Assembly: GCA_011037195.1 (NCBI GenBank)
Contig: JAAEAF010002676.1
Coordinates: 1-64,000 of the forward strand
Direction of reading: 5' to 3'
Length of the DNA stretch: 64,000 nucleotides
Source: Triatoma infestans
Taxonomy: Eukaryota; Arthropoda; Insecta; Hemiptera; Reduviidae
In this document: positions 34,690 to 46,129 of the stretch, piece after piece
Layout of the letters: every line of letters begins with the position of its first letter
How positions within the stretch are numbered: the stretch's first letter is position 1
The notes under the pieces: model-generated
Database searches by the model: none
Seen by the model: the letters and a program-made list of their open reading frames with translations, nothing else
What the model was told of the DNA's origin: nothing
Made by a program: the position numbers and the translations under genes

Positions 34690-36230
34690 TAATTTGAATG
34701 AATTTCAATCCTTTAAATCCTTTTAAATTAAAAAAATGCTTTGCTCTAAATAAAAATAGAATTCTTAAGATTTCATTTAAAACATGCTAAACTATTAAGA
34801 AATAGGCAGCCTTTCTAAATCATATCACCTACACATTACAAGAACAAATTTTTTATTGAAAGGCAATGTCCTATTGCAACGAAATAAAGAAGTAACAATT
34901 TATTATTTTAATTGTAATATCTCTTTCTTACTTTCCATAATCACTATGAGATGGAATATAAATCTCAATTGAATCTTTTCAAAATTAGAAAACCTCACAT
35001 CCAGTTATTTATTTACTGAATTCAATAGAGGTGTAAAATCAAATACGCTTGTAGAAATAATTTCATTTATTCTAGGTCAATGTTTTTGTAATTTCCTAAA
35101 ATGAGTGCTTCTATTATTTTATGAAATATAAACCTGAAATAACCTACATATAGGCAGAAACACAAAAATGAATTCTATAGGCACAAAACAAAAAAGATTT
35201 AAAAGCTAAGTTAGAATCACACTTTTGAATGTGCAAGGAAAGAGAGTTTTTGGAAAACAAGTTTATAATTTCTTAGAATGATCTTTTTTGCAGTTACGCA
35301 GTACAAACTCAAAATGTAAAAGAAGTTAATGTTAAAAGACGTTTTTGAAACATCATAATTTGTATCTGTCAAGTCTAGACAAAGGAGCTAGCAAATTTGG
35401 AAATACATAATTATCATTTTCCAAATGCTGTAGTATATTAAACGAAAGATACTCAACATACATATTATATGCATACATATATTTATAGAATTTTATTTTT
35501 AATTAATTTCTTGCCATAACATATCCATAACAAATCAACAGATATGAGTAAGCGAATTCCATTTTGAAGTTCCTTGTTCCAAAAATCATTTCCACTGGAT
35601 TACTACTCTGGATACAAGAATGTTACATTTCAGTAAATTTCGGAAGTAATTAAATAGCAATTTTTTAGAATATTTCGTTTCACTTTTTCAATTATTTTAC
35701 GTAAACAAATAGTGCAGATATTAAAAGTACTCAATTACCCAATTCCCCAAAGTAAATTTGGATTCTTTATGTTCAGCTATAAATGACAGAGATTATACAA
35801 ATCAGGAAAGAAGGATAAAAGGTTATAGAAAGCTAGTTAATTACCTGTGAATACGATGCTGCTAAATTATGACATAAAGCTGAAAATAAATACGTATTTC
35901 CAAACACCGTACAAAGAACACAACACTGGCCGCAGAAAAAACTAAAGGTCTCTGGAACTCAGCCGATCATATAGCACAACAGCGCATGCTTAACCACAGC
36001 TGCTTCTAAATTGATGTCAGGCGGGTACAACATCGTTTGATTAAATTAAAGTAGATCGATTCTTACTAGTAGCTTATCGATAAATTGAAATAATCTAGAA
36101 AATATCGTTTATGCCCAAATAAAAATACTAAATATAACATATTATGTGCCTAATTTATAAATTGATTTCAAAAAATGGAAGTACAGGTAAAAGATGAATT
36201 ATATTAAATTTCTACATCGTTTCCCACCGA
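34690..36230. other. Intergenic sequence, nothing firm
   Basis: AT-rich. A more GC-rich patch near 35930-36030 contains a minus-strand ATG with a 24-codon frame. It could be a promoter or first exon of a minus-strand gene, but nothing decides this. Confidence 0.35.
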
Positions 36231-36237
36231 AAACTAA

Positions 36238-36800
36238 AAAAAAATCTAATGTGAAACACTCACATAGTTTGTCAAACTGCAATTTACATGATTTTGATTT
36301 ATTATTTTTTTATCCAGGTATCACCTAGGTACATATTTTACATATGGCCTAAGTCAAGGCGATCCAATTTCACCAACGCTCTTTAATTTTGCCATAGAGA
36401 GAACTGCAAAAGCAATTAGGACAAATCCAGGGGTGGGACAATTTATAATAGGCTTACTCACAATTGGCATATGCGAATGAATGGTTTTATCCACAAGAAC
36501 TCTTGCTCAATGGCAGGAAGTGATGAGTTTACATTTAACTTTATAGTGTGTCCAATTCATACCGGTATTTTAACAAAAGTAGTTGGAATTTTAAGACGTT
36601 TCTAGTATTTCTGAATGGTATGGACTGATCCAGTTTAGTGTTACGATAACCATATTTCCTCTCTTAACACAATAAGAGGAAGCAAACAAATCTGGTGTGT
36701 CACCCAGCTTCCACAGAACTTCTCTAACATTTAATTTTTTAGGAAAAGATCTGGTATGAAGCAATCACACGCCTTTTTCTTACTCCACTTAATACAATTT
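36238..36800 (+). repeat. Family A heads and a tail-head junction around an RT fragment
   Basis: Heads occur at 36246 (TCTAATGTGAAACACTCACA), 36692 (ATCTGGTGTGTCACCC) and 36749 (ATCTGGTATGAAGCAATCAC). A tail (AATAAGAGGAAGC) lies at 36671. Confidence 0.5.
36310..36480 (+). mobile_element. Non-LTR retrotransposon RT fragment
   Basis: It reads FTYGLSQGDPISPTLFNFAI, the RT motif G(L/V)xQGDP(I/L)SP, for about 40 codons. It is followed by a broken YADE-like box. Confidence 0.6.
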
Positions 36801-36954
36801 AATTTGTTTTTTAGATTAAAATTACAATGTTTAGAAACCTTTAGATGGGCTGGCAAAAAAAAAAATTTGGTAGAGATTATACATACAAGTAATGTTCTAG
36901 AGAACATTACACATTGTAATGTGTAAAGATTATACAAAATAATAATCCCAAGAA

Positions 36955-37985
36955 TTCTTAGTGAAGGTGGATTTAAAACAAGGAGATCCGGTTTCCTCCA
37001 TACTCTTGAACCTCGTGTTTAAACTAGCTGTCCACAAATTATCCATAAACACTAGAGGCAACATTTACTATAGAAGTGTGCAGCTTTCTGCCTATACAGA
37101 TGATGCCATATTAGTGGCGATCCGCAGTAACTTTGAAAGAAATTTTCGTGGAGTTTGAGGATGAAGCATCCACGTACACCCGTGAAAAAGATCTGGTATG
37201 CCAGATCAACGAGTCCAAAACAAAATACCTGGTGACAACGAGAAGGGAAAGAATATTTAAAGAATTGTATGTCGGACGACACCATTTTGAGGGCGTAAGG
37301 GCTTTCAAATATTTGGGGGCCAGAACTACTTGTAAAAATGAGGTCACCGAAGATATCAATAGCAGGATTTCTGCCAGAAACCGTTGCCTGTGGGCCCTTA
37401 AAAAAATATTCCCAAGTCGAAATCCAATAAGGCGAAAGTTCCATTTATAGGACAGTTCTCAAATCTATCGTTCCTTATGGTGCTGAGATGTGGACTTCAA
37501 CTAAAGCAGAGGAACAAAAGTATAAGATGCTGGAAAAGATAAGAGCTGAGATATATGTATATATACGGACCATTGGGAGAAAACGGAGTGTTCAGATCAA
37601 GGTAAAACGCAGATTGAAAGAACTTTTTAAGGAATTCGACCTCGTATTCCTAATAAAGCTTGGAAAATTACAATGGTTGGGTCGCCTGCACCAGAATGGA
37701 AGAAAGAAGAGACCCGCATAAGGCGGGTCAGATATCCCGCCAGATCCGTTGTCACCAGGTATTCGGGATATCGGGACAGATATCCCGAAGACAGAAAACC
37801 TAGAGGGAGGACAAGGCTGCTACGTTGGATGCAGGATGCGAAAGCCGATCTTAGAAAGATAAACATCAAGCAATGGAGAAGGAAAGCTTCTGTCAGAGAT
37901 GTCTGCAAGGATTTACTGAGAGAGGCCAAGGCCCCCACCCAACATGGGCTGCAACGCCATGGGGAGAAGAAGAAATTATAAATAT
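36955..37985 (+). mobile_element. Non-LTR retrotransposon, RT to C-terminus, RTE-like layout
   Basis: LKQGDPVSSILLNLVFKLAV opens the RT palm. AYTDDAILVA is the catalytic box, with T for A. The thumb follows as KTKYLVTTRRERIF, FKYLGARTT and INSRISARNRCLWALKKIF, then YGAEMWTST (next frame). The end is rich in Arg/Lys with GRTRLLRWMQDA and LLREAKAPTQHGLQRHG. It has at least two frameshifts. The end motif RGR.R.RW…D is typical of RTE-like and related elements; the clade is tentative. Confidence 0.7.
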
Positions 37986-38039
37986 ATGCCTGATAAACAT
38001 ACCATATACACTGAGGCGCTCTGAAAGGCACCCAAATCC

Positions 38040-38900
38040 CCTCTAAAATCAATTTTTTTGGATAAATGTTTCAAATAAAAGTGATATGCTTTTATCTGTG
38101 CAGTAAGCATTGCAAGATTAAAGAAAATACTCCAGTAAAATCAAAAACCCATTTTGTAAAATCGCACTTCCGCTTAACTGATTTTCTTAAAATTTAGAAT
38201 TCTATCAAAATCGTTGAGCCATTTTTGAAAAAATTGCGAAAAACTGAAGAAAAAAAATATTCCGTGAAGTCGCACTTTCGGTTGATAGATTTTGTCCGAA
38301 TTCTTCCTGTGAGATGTCAGATTATATATATATATATATATATATAAAATGACAAATTGTCTTTGAACTTAAACTTTTACTCATTTGTCCTAACATAAAC
38401 ATAGAGGTAGTGGTGGGGAACAAATATCTACCAAGGCAGATAGTGAGTGTTACATTATTATCCACTAGATAGCGCCAGCAACATTGAACAAACCAAATAA
38501 TATTTGCAATGAGGTGTTTGTACGGCAATACAAATAACATTTCATATTTAAACGCCTCAAATTCTGCAGAATTTTGTAAAATCAATTTTTTCAGAAAAAC
38601 ATAAGTGATACGTTTATATCTGTGCAATTAGCATACAAAGTTTAAAGAAAATTGTTATAGTCGTTTTCGAGGAAATGCCAAAAAACTCAAAACTGTTAAC
38701 CGATTTTCTATATTTGGAATTCTAGCAATGTTTCTAATGGGTATCAATATTATTATAGGTTGTAAAACCATACTTTGTAGTAAAGTAGGAAGCTTAAAGT
38801 ATTTTCGAAATTAAGTTTTCACCGGAAATACAATGGTTTGAGATGTGTGAACAAAATATCTGAAAAACGAAAAATCGCAGATAGTTCACAAAAAAATAGA
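38040..38900 (+). repeat. Family A partial copies
   Basis: AATCGCACTTCCGCTTAACT (38160), AAGTCGCACTTTCGGTTGAT (38267), then a (TA)n run and a second body (AGAAAATTGTTATAGTCGTT). It ends with TTCACCGGAAATAC and CTGAAAAACGAAAAATCGC. Confidence 0.45.
38324..38347. repeat. (TA)n microsatellite
   Basis: About eleven TA units. Confidence 0.9.
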
Positions 38901-38959
38901 AAACTTTCGCATTAAGAGGAGAGCGTAAAGAAAAATCTTAATTTTATTTAAACAGCAGA

Positions 38960-39990
38960 AAACCGTGCTGTCCCTTTAAATCCCCTCTCTAAATATCAAC
39001 ATTATTGGATAAATTCAAGCGCATGTGCGTTAAGGTCACCATATCAAAAAGCTATATACCACCTTTTTATTTCCAATGCTCATCATAACATCCATTATCA
39101 ATCTGTGTTTTATACAAGTGCCTTCTTCCATATAAATTAAATTAAATTTATCCACTATAATTAACAATTACGGTGAGTTATTAAAAACAAAACAAAAAAC
39201 AAAAATAAATACCAATGTGCCAGCACCGCTTTATTGTTTAATAATAATTGTTTCAATAATTTTATTACACACTTTGTATTCGCTTGTTCACTCTCAGACA
39301 CTTGTAATGTTTGTCCATCATGTATATTTAACCTATTATCTACAACTTGTACATGCATTTCAATTCTAACTTTTTCTTTTTTTTTTTATACCTCGCCAAA
39401 TACTTTCCAGAACTAAATTTAAATTTAAAATGTATTATACAATCATTTATAAAATTTAAAATGTATTAAGAATAAATAATTGTATTCACTGATAACTTGG
39501 TAATAGAGGTTATATTTATCAATAAATGGATGGCCCAAACAACTTATCTATTATATTACTTAAAAACAACTAGGTATCCATTTAAAATAATAATAATAAC
39601 AACAGCTTATTTATTTATTAAATGTAATATTAGAACAAGTTCCAAAATACAATTTCTTGTCACATTTAAATGGTTTAAAGAAAATCAATAATATTTTACC
39701 ACCAGAGTAAGGCATTGTATGAAACTAGCACTGGGCAGTGACAAGATACTCAACTTTTTTTTTAATGCCCCCCACATTTCACTGTCAAATTTCAATCAGA
39801 TCTATTGGAAACATTTGGACAAATTAACATCATTAGGGACCTACTTGTTATGCACTGAACTACGAAACACTACAGCTCATTCTCCTTGGCAACTTCTAGC
39901 TTCAATTTTTTTTTTTTTTGTTATACACATATCTTGCTATTGTTTAAATGTAGACAAAGCACTAATTCCAAAAATCAAAATACTTCTATA
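38960..39990. other. AT-rich intergenic sequence, nothing recognised
   Basis: Low-complexity AT with short frames that lack domain signal. Confidence 0.4.
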
Positions 39991-40133
39991 CCATTTTATT
40001 GTTACTTTCTCTTACTCCTGTAAGAGGAATGATTGTAATCGTGTCTAATTTTCGATATCTAGTATTTCCCCCGGAAATACAGTTTTTTAGGGGGTTCCCT
40101 GAGTCTGAAAAAAAGATCTGTGTGTTGGTGTGT

Positions 40134-40157
40134 GAGTGTGTGTGTGTGTGTGTGTGT
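40134..40157. repeat. (TG)n microsatellite
   Basis: About eleven TG units at the edge of the inserted SINE. Confidence 0.9.
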
Positions 40158-40159
40158 AA

Positions 40160-40345
40160 AAGTAAAGTAATGCCTATTTTTTCAGGCACGCTTAAGGTCC
40201 AACTACCACATTAGGTGCGGAAGCACCTACTTTACTATTGACATTTTTTAAAGGAATATAAAATTAAGATATACGCAGGACTCTAACTGGGGACCTCCCA
40301 CTTTCAAGTCATGCTCATAACCACTACACCAACAACCGCCCCGTG
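40160..40345 (-). mobile_element. tRNA-derived SINE, family 2
   Basis: AAGTAAAGTAATGCCTATTT and GTCATGCTCATAACCACTAC match 19908-20130. It is inserted inside a (TG)n stretch of a family A copy, so GTGTGTGTG lies on both sides. Confidence 0.75.
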
Positions 40346-40479
40346 TGTGTATGTATACGAACGGGATAGCTCAAAAACGAAAAATCACAGAAAGTTTAAA
40401 CTTGACATTGTTTTGTTATCACCAGGTTTGCCGCGTGGGGAAGAATTCCAGCCCCCCTCCCCCACAAACCCATTGAATA

Positions 40480-40530
40480 AAACCTGGTGTGAAACACACG
40501 ACTTTCTTTTACTGCAATTAACGCGGATAA
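40480..40530 (+). repeat. Family A head
   Basis: AACCTGGTGTGAAACACACG followed by ACTTTCTTTTACTGC. The body is lost. Confidence 0.5.
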
Positions 40531-41049
40531 TAAAATTACCAAATTTTTTGTTAAATTTTGGTTTCTTTTTTTCAAATTTAGTTACCCTTTACAATATAAA
40601 TGTTTTTAAGTGGTGGTGTATACATATTGGTTATTACACATGGTAGGTACTTGAATGTGCCCAGAAACAGCGCCATAGATCAAATCCCATAACTTTGAAA
40701 TCTAACGTCAAGATTACTACCAAAAACCCACAAAAATCAATTTTGGGATAAATGTTTCTTAGTAGAATGCCTGTCCCCCCACTTTTCAGAAAACCATCTC
40801 GAATTTGCCTCTTTTTCTTTTATTATTCCCATGCGGTGCACGCGTGTATATGTAAGTGGAATAGTTCGGAGTCCACTCAGTAACTTCACTATAACTTTTC
40901 TAAGTTCATTATTTATTGTTTTTGATAATCACCAACCTAATGTATGACTTTAAAAATATTATATACCATAGCACCGTACATTGTACTATATGACACTTTA
41001 GAACAAAAATTAACATTGTTACTCCCCTAGAACTTTCTGGGGAGCCTAA

Positions 41050-42115
41050 AGCAGTGATAGACATTTATTTGTGTAAATAGAATGTAATATTTAAAGAAAA
41101 TCGTTAGAGACGTTTCTGGGAAAATCGTGAAAAACTAAAAGAAAAAATCGCATTTCCGGTTTATGGATTTTGAACGAAACGTTTTTGTCAGATGCTAAAA
41201 GTATTATCAGATTTGAGCTTCCTGCGATTTTTCATTTTTGAGAGATTTTGTCCATACACAGTTCCATTCCTAATATTTTTTCCCGTATTCATAAGGCCTC
41301 AGAATATATATATATCCCTTAGAAAAGGAATTTGGAAAAGCTGGCACAATCTCAATACTCTCAGCCCTAAGAAGAATGTAAATAGTGTGCTTAAAAAAAG
41401 TTATTTTCTTAAAAGAAATCTATTACTACTACAGTTTTAATAGAGGTAGTTATGATGTTTTTTGCATGGTCTGCTCTATTGGGGAAGTATCAAGTTTTTG
41501 ATTCGACATAGTATTAGTGTAGTTAAAGCAATTGTCAAAACTAAGTAAACAATCTAATTACTCACACGACTTTCTCTTACTCCTTTTAATACAATTATAT
41601 ATAAAATGAGAAATTTTATTTAAACTCAGTTTTACCTATTTGTCCTAACATACGAGTAAATATAAAAAAATAGGTGGTAAGTACTTCTATAAATATATAG
41701 GGATAAGTACTAACCTACTAATAGTTAAATAGGTGATGGTTTTATAATGGCCCAGTAGAGCGCTCTAAAAACACTGAACCAACTACATACTATAACATTT
41801 GAAATTGATGCCACAAATTCCGCCACAACTATCCAAAATAATTTTGTTTTTTTGAAAATCCATTCATTAAAGTTGCACTTCCGGTTGATGGATTTTGCCC
41901 GAAATCTTCTTGCCTGATGTGGTGGTGGTGGTGACTAAACGGAATATGAAGTTTGATCTTCCTGCGACTTTTCGTTTTTGAGATATTCTCAAATATACAT
42001 TCAGACCATCAGCTAAAAACATTTTTTTTATTCATGGGACCCGGTGACATGTATTTCTGGTGAAAACTCAATTTGACTCGGTCGCAATACTTTTTCTTAC
42101 TGGGAGTAAGAGAAA
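41050..42115 (+). repeat. Family A, two partial copies
   Basis: A body ends near 41340. A head core (CTCACACGACTTTCTCTTAC) is at 41561. Then body AAAGTTGCACTTCCGGTTGA and tail TTTTTCTTACTGGGAGTAAG with AGAAAGTAAAAA at 42105. Confidence 0.5.
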
Positions 42116-42119
42116 GTAA

Positions 42120-42680
42120 AAAATCAAATCATTTCTAAGAACCCTCCCCCCAGGAAATCTTACCGGTCTGACTACGATATCTTTTGTCTCCAACTCTCCC
42201 AAGCATTCCCTGAGACTGTTACGCCTTCCTAAATATGCGGAACCTCGTATTGGTGTAATGAGTGACACTGACATAGGTAGTGGTACACCGTTTCCCAGAC
42301 TCTTTCGTCACAATTCTGACACAATGTTCTAGACATCCTGCCTATTTTGGGCAAGTGACTGGCTACTCAAGAGTGTCCAGTGAATACACTTGCCACCACT
42401 ATCCGGATAGTGGGCCCTCCACTGCTTCTCCAGGTCCCTATTCCACCATTGTTTGACTTCCCTGTTGTAAAATTACTTGATGACGGCTACTGCTGGCTCG
42501 GGACCACAAAATGATCATGAGAATCTCACTTTACCCAACTCGTCCGCCCTCTCATTGCCCTTATGGTCCAGATACCCAGAAGAGCTCGTCTCTGCTCCTC
42601 TGAGGGAGACCATTAAGTCTTACCTACATTCGCCCATTAATTTTGAGCTCCAGCACGACTTATTTAAAGCCTTTAGTGCA
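42120..42680 (-). mobile_element. Non-LTR retrotransposon RNase H and C-terminal fragment, minus strand
   Basis: Minus-strand frames read AALKALNKS (RNase H DSQAALKAL motif) and GYLDHKGNERADELGKV (the G…GNE.AD.LA active-site segment). Trp-rich and C-terminal sequence with stops follows. It is the same element type as 8.5-12.3 kb. Confidence 0.65.
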
Positions 42681-42697
42681 GCTTGACTATAAAAAAA

Positions 42698-42745
42698 AAT
42701 CTGATGTGTCACATTCACACAACATTCTCTTATTCTAAGTAATAC
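42698..42745 (+). repeat. Family A head
   Basis: TCTGATGTGTCACATTCACA and ACATTCTCTTATTC, with no body following. Confidence 0.45.
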
Positions 42746-43228
42746 AATTTCATCAAGAAATTTTCTTTAAAATTGCAACGTTATAATGTGTCCCACAAAT
42801 CACATTTAAATAAACAAATTAATCTCCACGACATGGTGCAAATAATAGAGTATTAAAGACCAAATAATTGGCTGAGCGGCATAACCAGGTTGGCGCGATT
42901 AGGGAAAATATGCAGCGCTGAAACTCATTATGATAAAGATAGGAAATACGAAGGTCACATGACCAAAGGCGTTTAAAACGACAAGGAGGTTATCAGGATG
43001 AGAGGTTGTAGCAGGTTAGGTCTAGGAAGCGCGGGGCCCTACGCAACAGTTCTGTGCACTGTGCAGGGCTCCTTGAAAATTATTATATATTCAAGCTGTT
43101 AATTTTAATTTAAAATAATACTTTTCTTAATTATATAATTATCTATCCTAATGATTAGTGAAATTATTATCAACATAAAATTTAACATTGTTAGTCGATT
43201 TTATATTTTTTGGCTGCATTTTAATAAT

Positions 43229-44116
43229 ATTGCCATGTTGTTAGTTGGATTAAAATAACAGTAATATAAATCAAAACATTTAATATTATCAATTTGAGCA
43301 ATAAAAAAGTGCAACATACAACATCGCCGTTCTCTGCATTTCACCCTCCTCTATACAAACTTTCACTTACCCAAGAAATGGCTGACAGCCAGGTTCTTAA
43401 CTCAAAACTGTAAGTAAAAAAATAAATCTCTAACTGGAAAATATGCATTACACACTCCATTAACTAACTATTAATTAATATATTTTCTGCATTGAACAGA
43501 TAAAAAAATATAACAGCCAGCAAATTGCCACTTTCCACCTTAAATCAAATTTTTAATAAAACACGTGCAACTTTGGTTTAAAAAATAGATCATATTATCT
43601 GTAATCATCTCTCAGTATCAACCACTAACGTTAGTTTTCGAAACATAAAAAAATCAAGAACAAATACAGATAATTAAAAATTTATAAGAAAAATAACAAA
43701 ATTTTTTGGAAAATACATTTAAAAATCAAAATACGACAAAACACCATTTTAGTGTTGCACAGTAATTTTATAATCATCAAGTACCATTTGAGGTGAGCAT
43801 TATTTGTGGATAATAATTTATTTTTCTGTATATTATTTTTTCTGTATAATTTTTGGTTTAAAAAATTTTTGTTATATATTTAAATACGCATACTTAATTA
43901 CAATGTATATAAAAAAGTTTTTTGTTTCATATTGCAGACATTTGTAACATAACATAATGTTTTTCAAATCTTTTTGATAATGGCACGGAATTGTGCCGAA
44001 ACGTCAAAGTAAAAAACATAGCTACGACGAATGTATCTCAAATCAAGGACATAATAAAAAAGGATTCTGGCTGTAAATCTGGTTCTTCTTTATAATCCAA
44101 CTAACAACATAGTAAT
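43229..44116. mobile_element. Non-autonomous element with 18-bp terminal inverted repeats and a hammerhead (family E)
   Basis: ATGTTGTTAGTTGGATTA at 43235 is the exact reverse complement of TAATCCAACTAACAACAT at 44093, giving a unit of about 880 bp. A hammerhead motif lies about 90 bases from the right end. No coding sequence is seen. Confidence 0.5.
43970..44009 (+). ncRNA. Hammerhead ribozyme motif (family E), core partly decayed
   Basis: CTTT, TTGATAA (two changes from CTGATGA), stem II GGCAC-GGAATT-GTGCC, GAAA, ACGT, C, AAAG. Stem I CTTT/AAAG, stem II and stem III all pair fully. Confidence 0.5.
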
Positions 44117-44194
44117 AAAATTTAACATGTATATAGAATTAGGTAAGAAAATTACCGCACCACAATAAAACATCTTAGTTGTTGATCTTTTAGG

Positions 44195-44310
44195 TTTCCA
44201 CGGCCATTTTCATGAAAAACACTTTAGTTTTCAGGTTGAGACCGCGTCAGTGGTTTACTAGAAACCGATGTTTCGCCCAAATTGCAATGAGCTTCTTCAG
44301 GGTCGTTACA
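44195..44310 (-). repeat. Family D repeat copy carrying a hammerhead
   Basis: ATTTTCATGAAAAACACTTT and CAATGAGCTTCTTCAGGGTC are shared, in reverse, with 22375-22490. Confidence 0.6.
44263..44304 (-). ncRNA. Hammerhead ribozyme motif (family D)
   Basis: Minus strand: GACC, CTGAAGA (intact box), stem II GCTC…GGGC with a nine-base loop, GAAA, CAT, C, GGTT. Stem I GACC/GGTT pairs with one G-U. Stem III is reduced to ACAT here; the 22.4 kb copy has ACGT. Confidence 0.55.
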
Positions 44311-44506
44311 CTTTGTACATTTTCGCTTTTCGTAAATAATTTAGGTGAATTTTAGTCGGGGAGGGCTAGGCAGAGTTTGTGTTGGCGGTGTGAAAGATGG
44401 ATGCTTGTGAGAGATGGATACGCTGTCGATATTGTACTGTTGGCGCCGGAACTCAAAGTATTGCAGATGATGATAAATAAAGTACAAAAATATTATTTTA
44501 TCTGGA

Positions 44507-44590
44507 ACCTAGATTAGATTAACAAAGAGGTGGTATGAGTCTGATTCCACTGCGACCTACACTATTATGGATCTTCTAGCACGTTGTACC
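44507..44590 (-). mobile_element. LINE 3' tail fragment
   Basis: AGATTAGATTAAC followed by TGATTCCACTGCGACCTACA. The same pair is at 24658 (ATTAGATTCG … TTCCACTGCGACCTACA), so this is a minus-strand 3' end of the same LINE type. Confidence 0.55.
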
Positions 44591-44599
44591 TCTTTTGGT

Positions 44600-44830
44600 A
44601 TGAATAGTTAATATATAGTTTTTAAAATAATCGATTTTTTTAAGTTCTTCCAAACTGGTGACAGGGTTTAAGTTGTCATAAACTTTACTTTTTTAGGTAT
44701 CCCAAGAGGAGATAATCAGGTCTAGAGAATAGGCGGGCCAGTGAATAGATCCGACAATCCATTTACCCTGGTATGTGCGATCTAGATAAAGCCTTACTAT
44801 CCTCATGCAGTCATAGGCATGTGGACTAAC
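44600..44830 (-). mobile_element. Mariner-like transposase C-terminal fragment
   Basis: Minus-strand frames give RWIVGSIHWPA, then a SLDL segment, and SKVYDNLNPVTSLEELKK. This is the layout W..RSPDL.P.DYFLWG….VY..…LEEL of mariner-type transposases. It is broken by shifts. Confidence 0.5.
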
Positions 44831-44879
44831 ATGTCGACAACTTCAATAAACAAAAGCTATTTATTTGATGAAACAGCAT

Positions 44880-45190
44880 TCGTGAAAAGTTATGCTATAG
44901 TAGAGAAAATAAAGGAATGGAATGTAAATAAATTGAGTTAGGTGTTAAATGGGTGGAAATATTCAGTAGTTTTAAATTAAAGTGCGTCACTTACCCAAAA
45001 CGTCCTCAATATTGTTCATATCTGTTATGTTTACCAAGGAACAAATGCACCAACTGAAAGAGTGTTTTCATTAATGAATAAAATTTGGAACACAGAAAAA
45101 ACACCAATGAAGATGGAAGGCTATGATAAAATTATTATAAATTATATTATGCTGAAATTTAATATGGGCTCTTGAGGAAGAGTTTTATAG
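44880..45190 (+). mobile_element. hAT transposase C-terminal (dimerisation) fragment
   Basis: The frame at about 45030-45170 reads VYQGTNAPTERVFSLMNKIW then TEKTPMKMEG, the hATC pattern (…P…ER.FS.…..R..L). The upstream part is shifted. Dead. Confidence 0.6.
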
Positions 45191-45235
45191 TGACTTGTGC
45201 AATAATTCTACATTGACAAAATAAATTCCACTCCA

Positions 45236-45496
45236 CTCAAAAGAGGAGAAACCGATGCCTGTGAGCTTCACCCAAGAGTCCCTTTCAGGACTCCTAAAGC
45301 TAATAAAACAGACTGGTTTTGAGAGAGTGCTCTGTCTGGTGAGTGAGTGCTTTCAAGGATCACCCAGGAATCTCTCTCCAGACTACAAAGTCTAATTAAA
45401 CAGTAGGACTGGAGGGTGCCACGGTAGATTCAAAGGGGTCACGGTGGCGTAGGCTGGATAACCAACACCCACAGAATCTAATCTAATCTAATTTAT
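45236..45496 (+). mobile_element. LINE 3' end with (AATCT)n tail
   Basis: GGTGGCGTAGGCTGGATAAC and the tail AATCTAATCTAATCTAATTT match the end of the element at 12.25-12.30 kb (GGTGGCGCAGGCTGAAGAGC). Two similar sub-blocks (CCAAGAGTCCCTTTCAGGAC and CCCAGGAATCTCTCTCCAGA) suggest a short tandem duplication. Confidence 0.6.
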
Positions 45497-45689
45497 CTTT
45501 ATATTGAATTGTTTATTGATATAAATATCTATTCTAATTTGATTTAAAATTTCTAATTTTATTCATAGTAAAACTATCTCTTTACTTTAATTATTGCAGT
45601 TATTTCAGTACTACTTCCACATGTGCTCTTTGTTCTGAGTGTTTAACAGCGTTAGCGTATTTTTAAGGTGTCCTGCATGTCCCGCATTG

Positions 45690-45960
45690 GATGTTTAAAA
45701 ATTGGATGACTTAAAAATCCGTCCTCGCATACGCTACTCAGGTCTGGGGTTACAAATACGTTGAGAAGTTAGAAAAAGTGCAAAGATCTTTTATTAAAAA
45801 AGTAATCTTCCCAGAGGCTTACTAATCTAGCTGCTTTATTTAAAATACCTTAGCCAGGAAAGGAAATTCCAATTTCAGAACGCCGAGTAATAATTAAGTT
45901 AAATTAATAGTTAATTATGGATTTTCATTTCGTATATTGCGGAAATTATTCAAAGAAATC
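45690..45960 (+). mobile_element. Non-LTR retrotransposon fragment
   Basis: AYATQVWGYKYVEKLEKVQR, then SFIKKVIFP, is the post-RT motif (Y…VW…E.EK.Q..FLK). Stops follow. Confidence 0.5.
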
Positions 45961-46129
45961 ACGCAAGTGTCCAGACTATGATAAAAAAATTATGAAAACG
46001 GAAATCATTTAGATTTAATGAGTCGAGAAGTGGGCGTCTACCTAAGCTTTCCAAACGAAATAATAAGCAAGTCGTGAAAACTGAAAAATAATCCTACAAT
46101 CCACATCTGTTGAGGTAGTTCAAGATGTT

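Larger units (their letters stand above)
40005..40450 (-). repeat. Family A minus-strand copy interrupted by a SINE
   Basis: It begins with the tail hairpin CTCTTACTCCTGTAAGAGGA, then TTCGATATCTAG and the (TG)n run. It breaks at about 40157 for the SINE and resumes at about 40345 with GTGTGTGTATGTATACG and GCTCAAAAACGAAAAATCAC. Confidence 0.55.
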
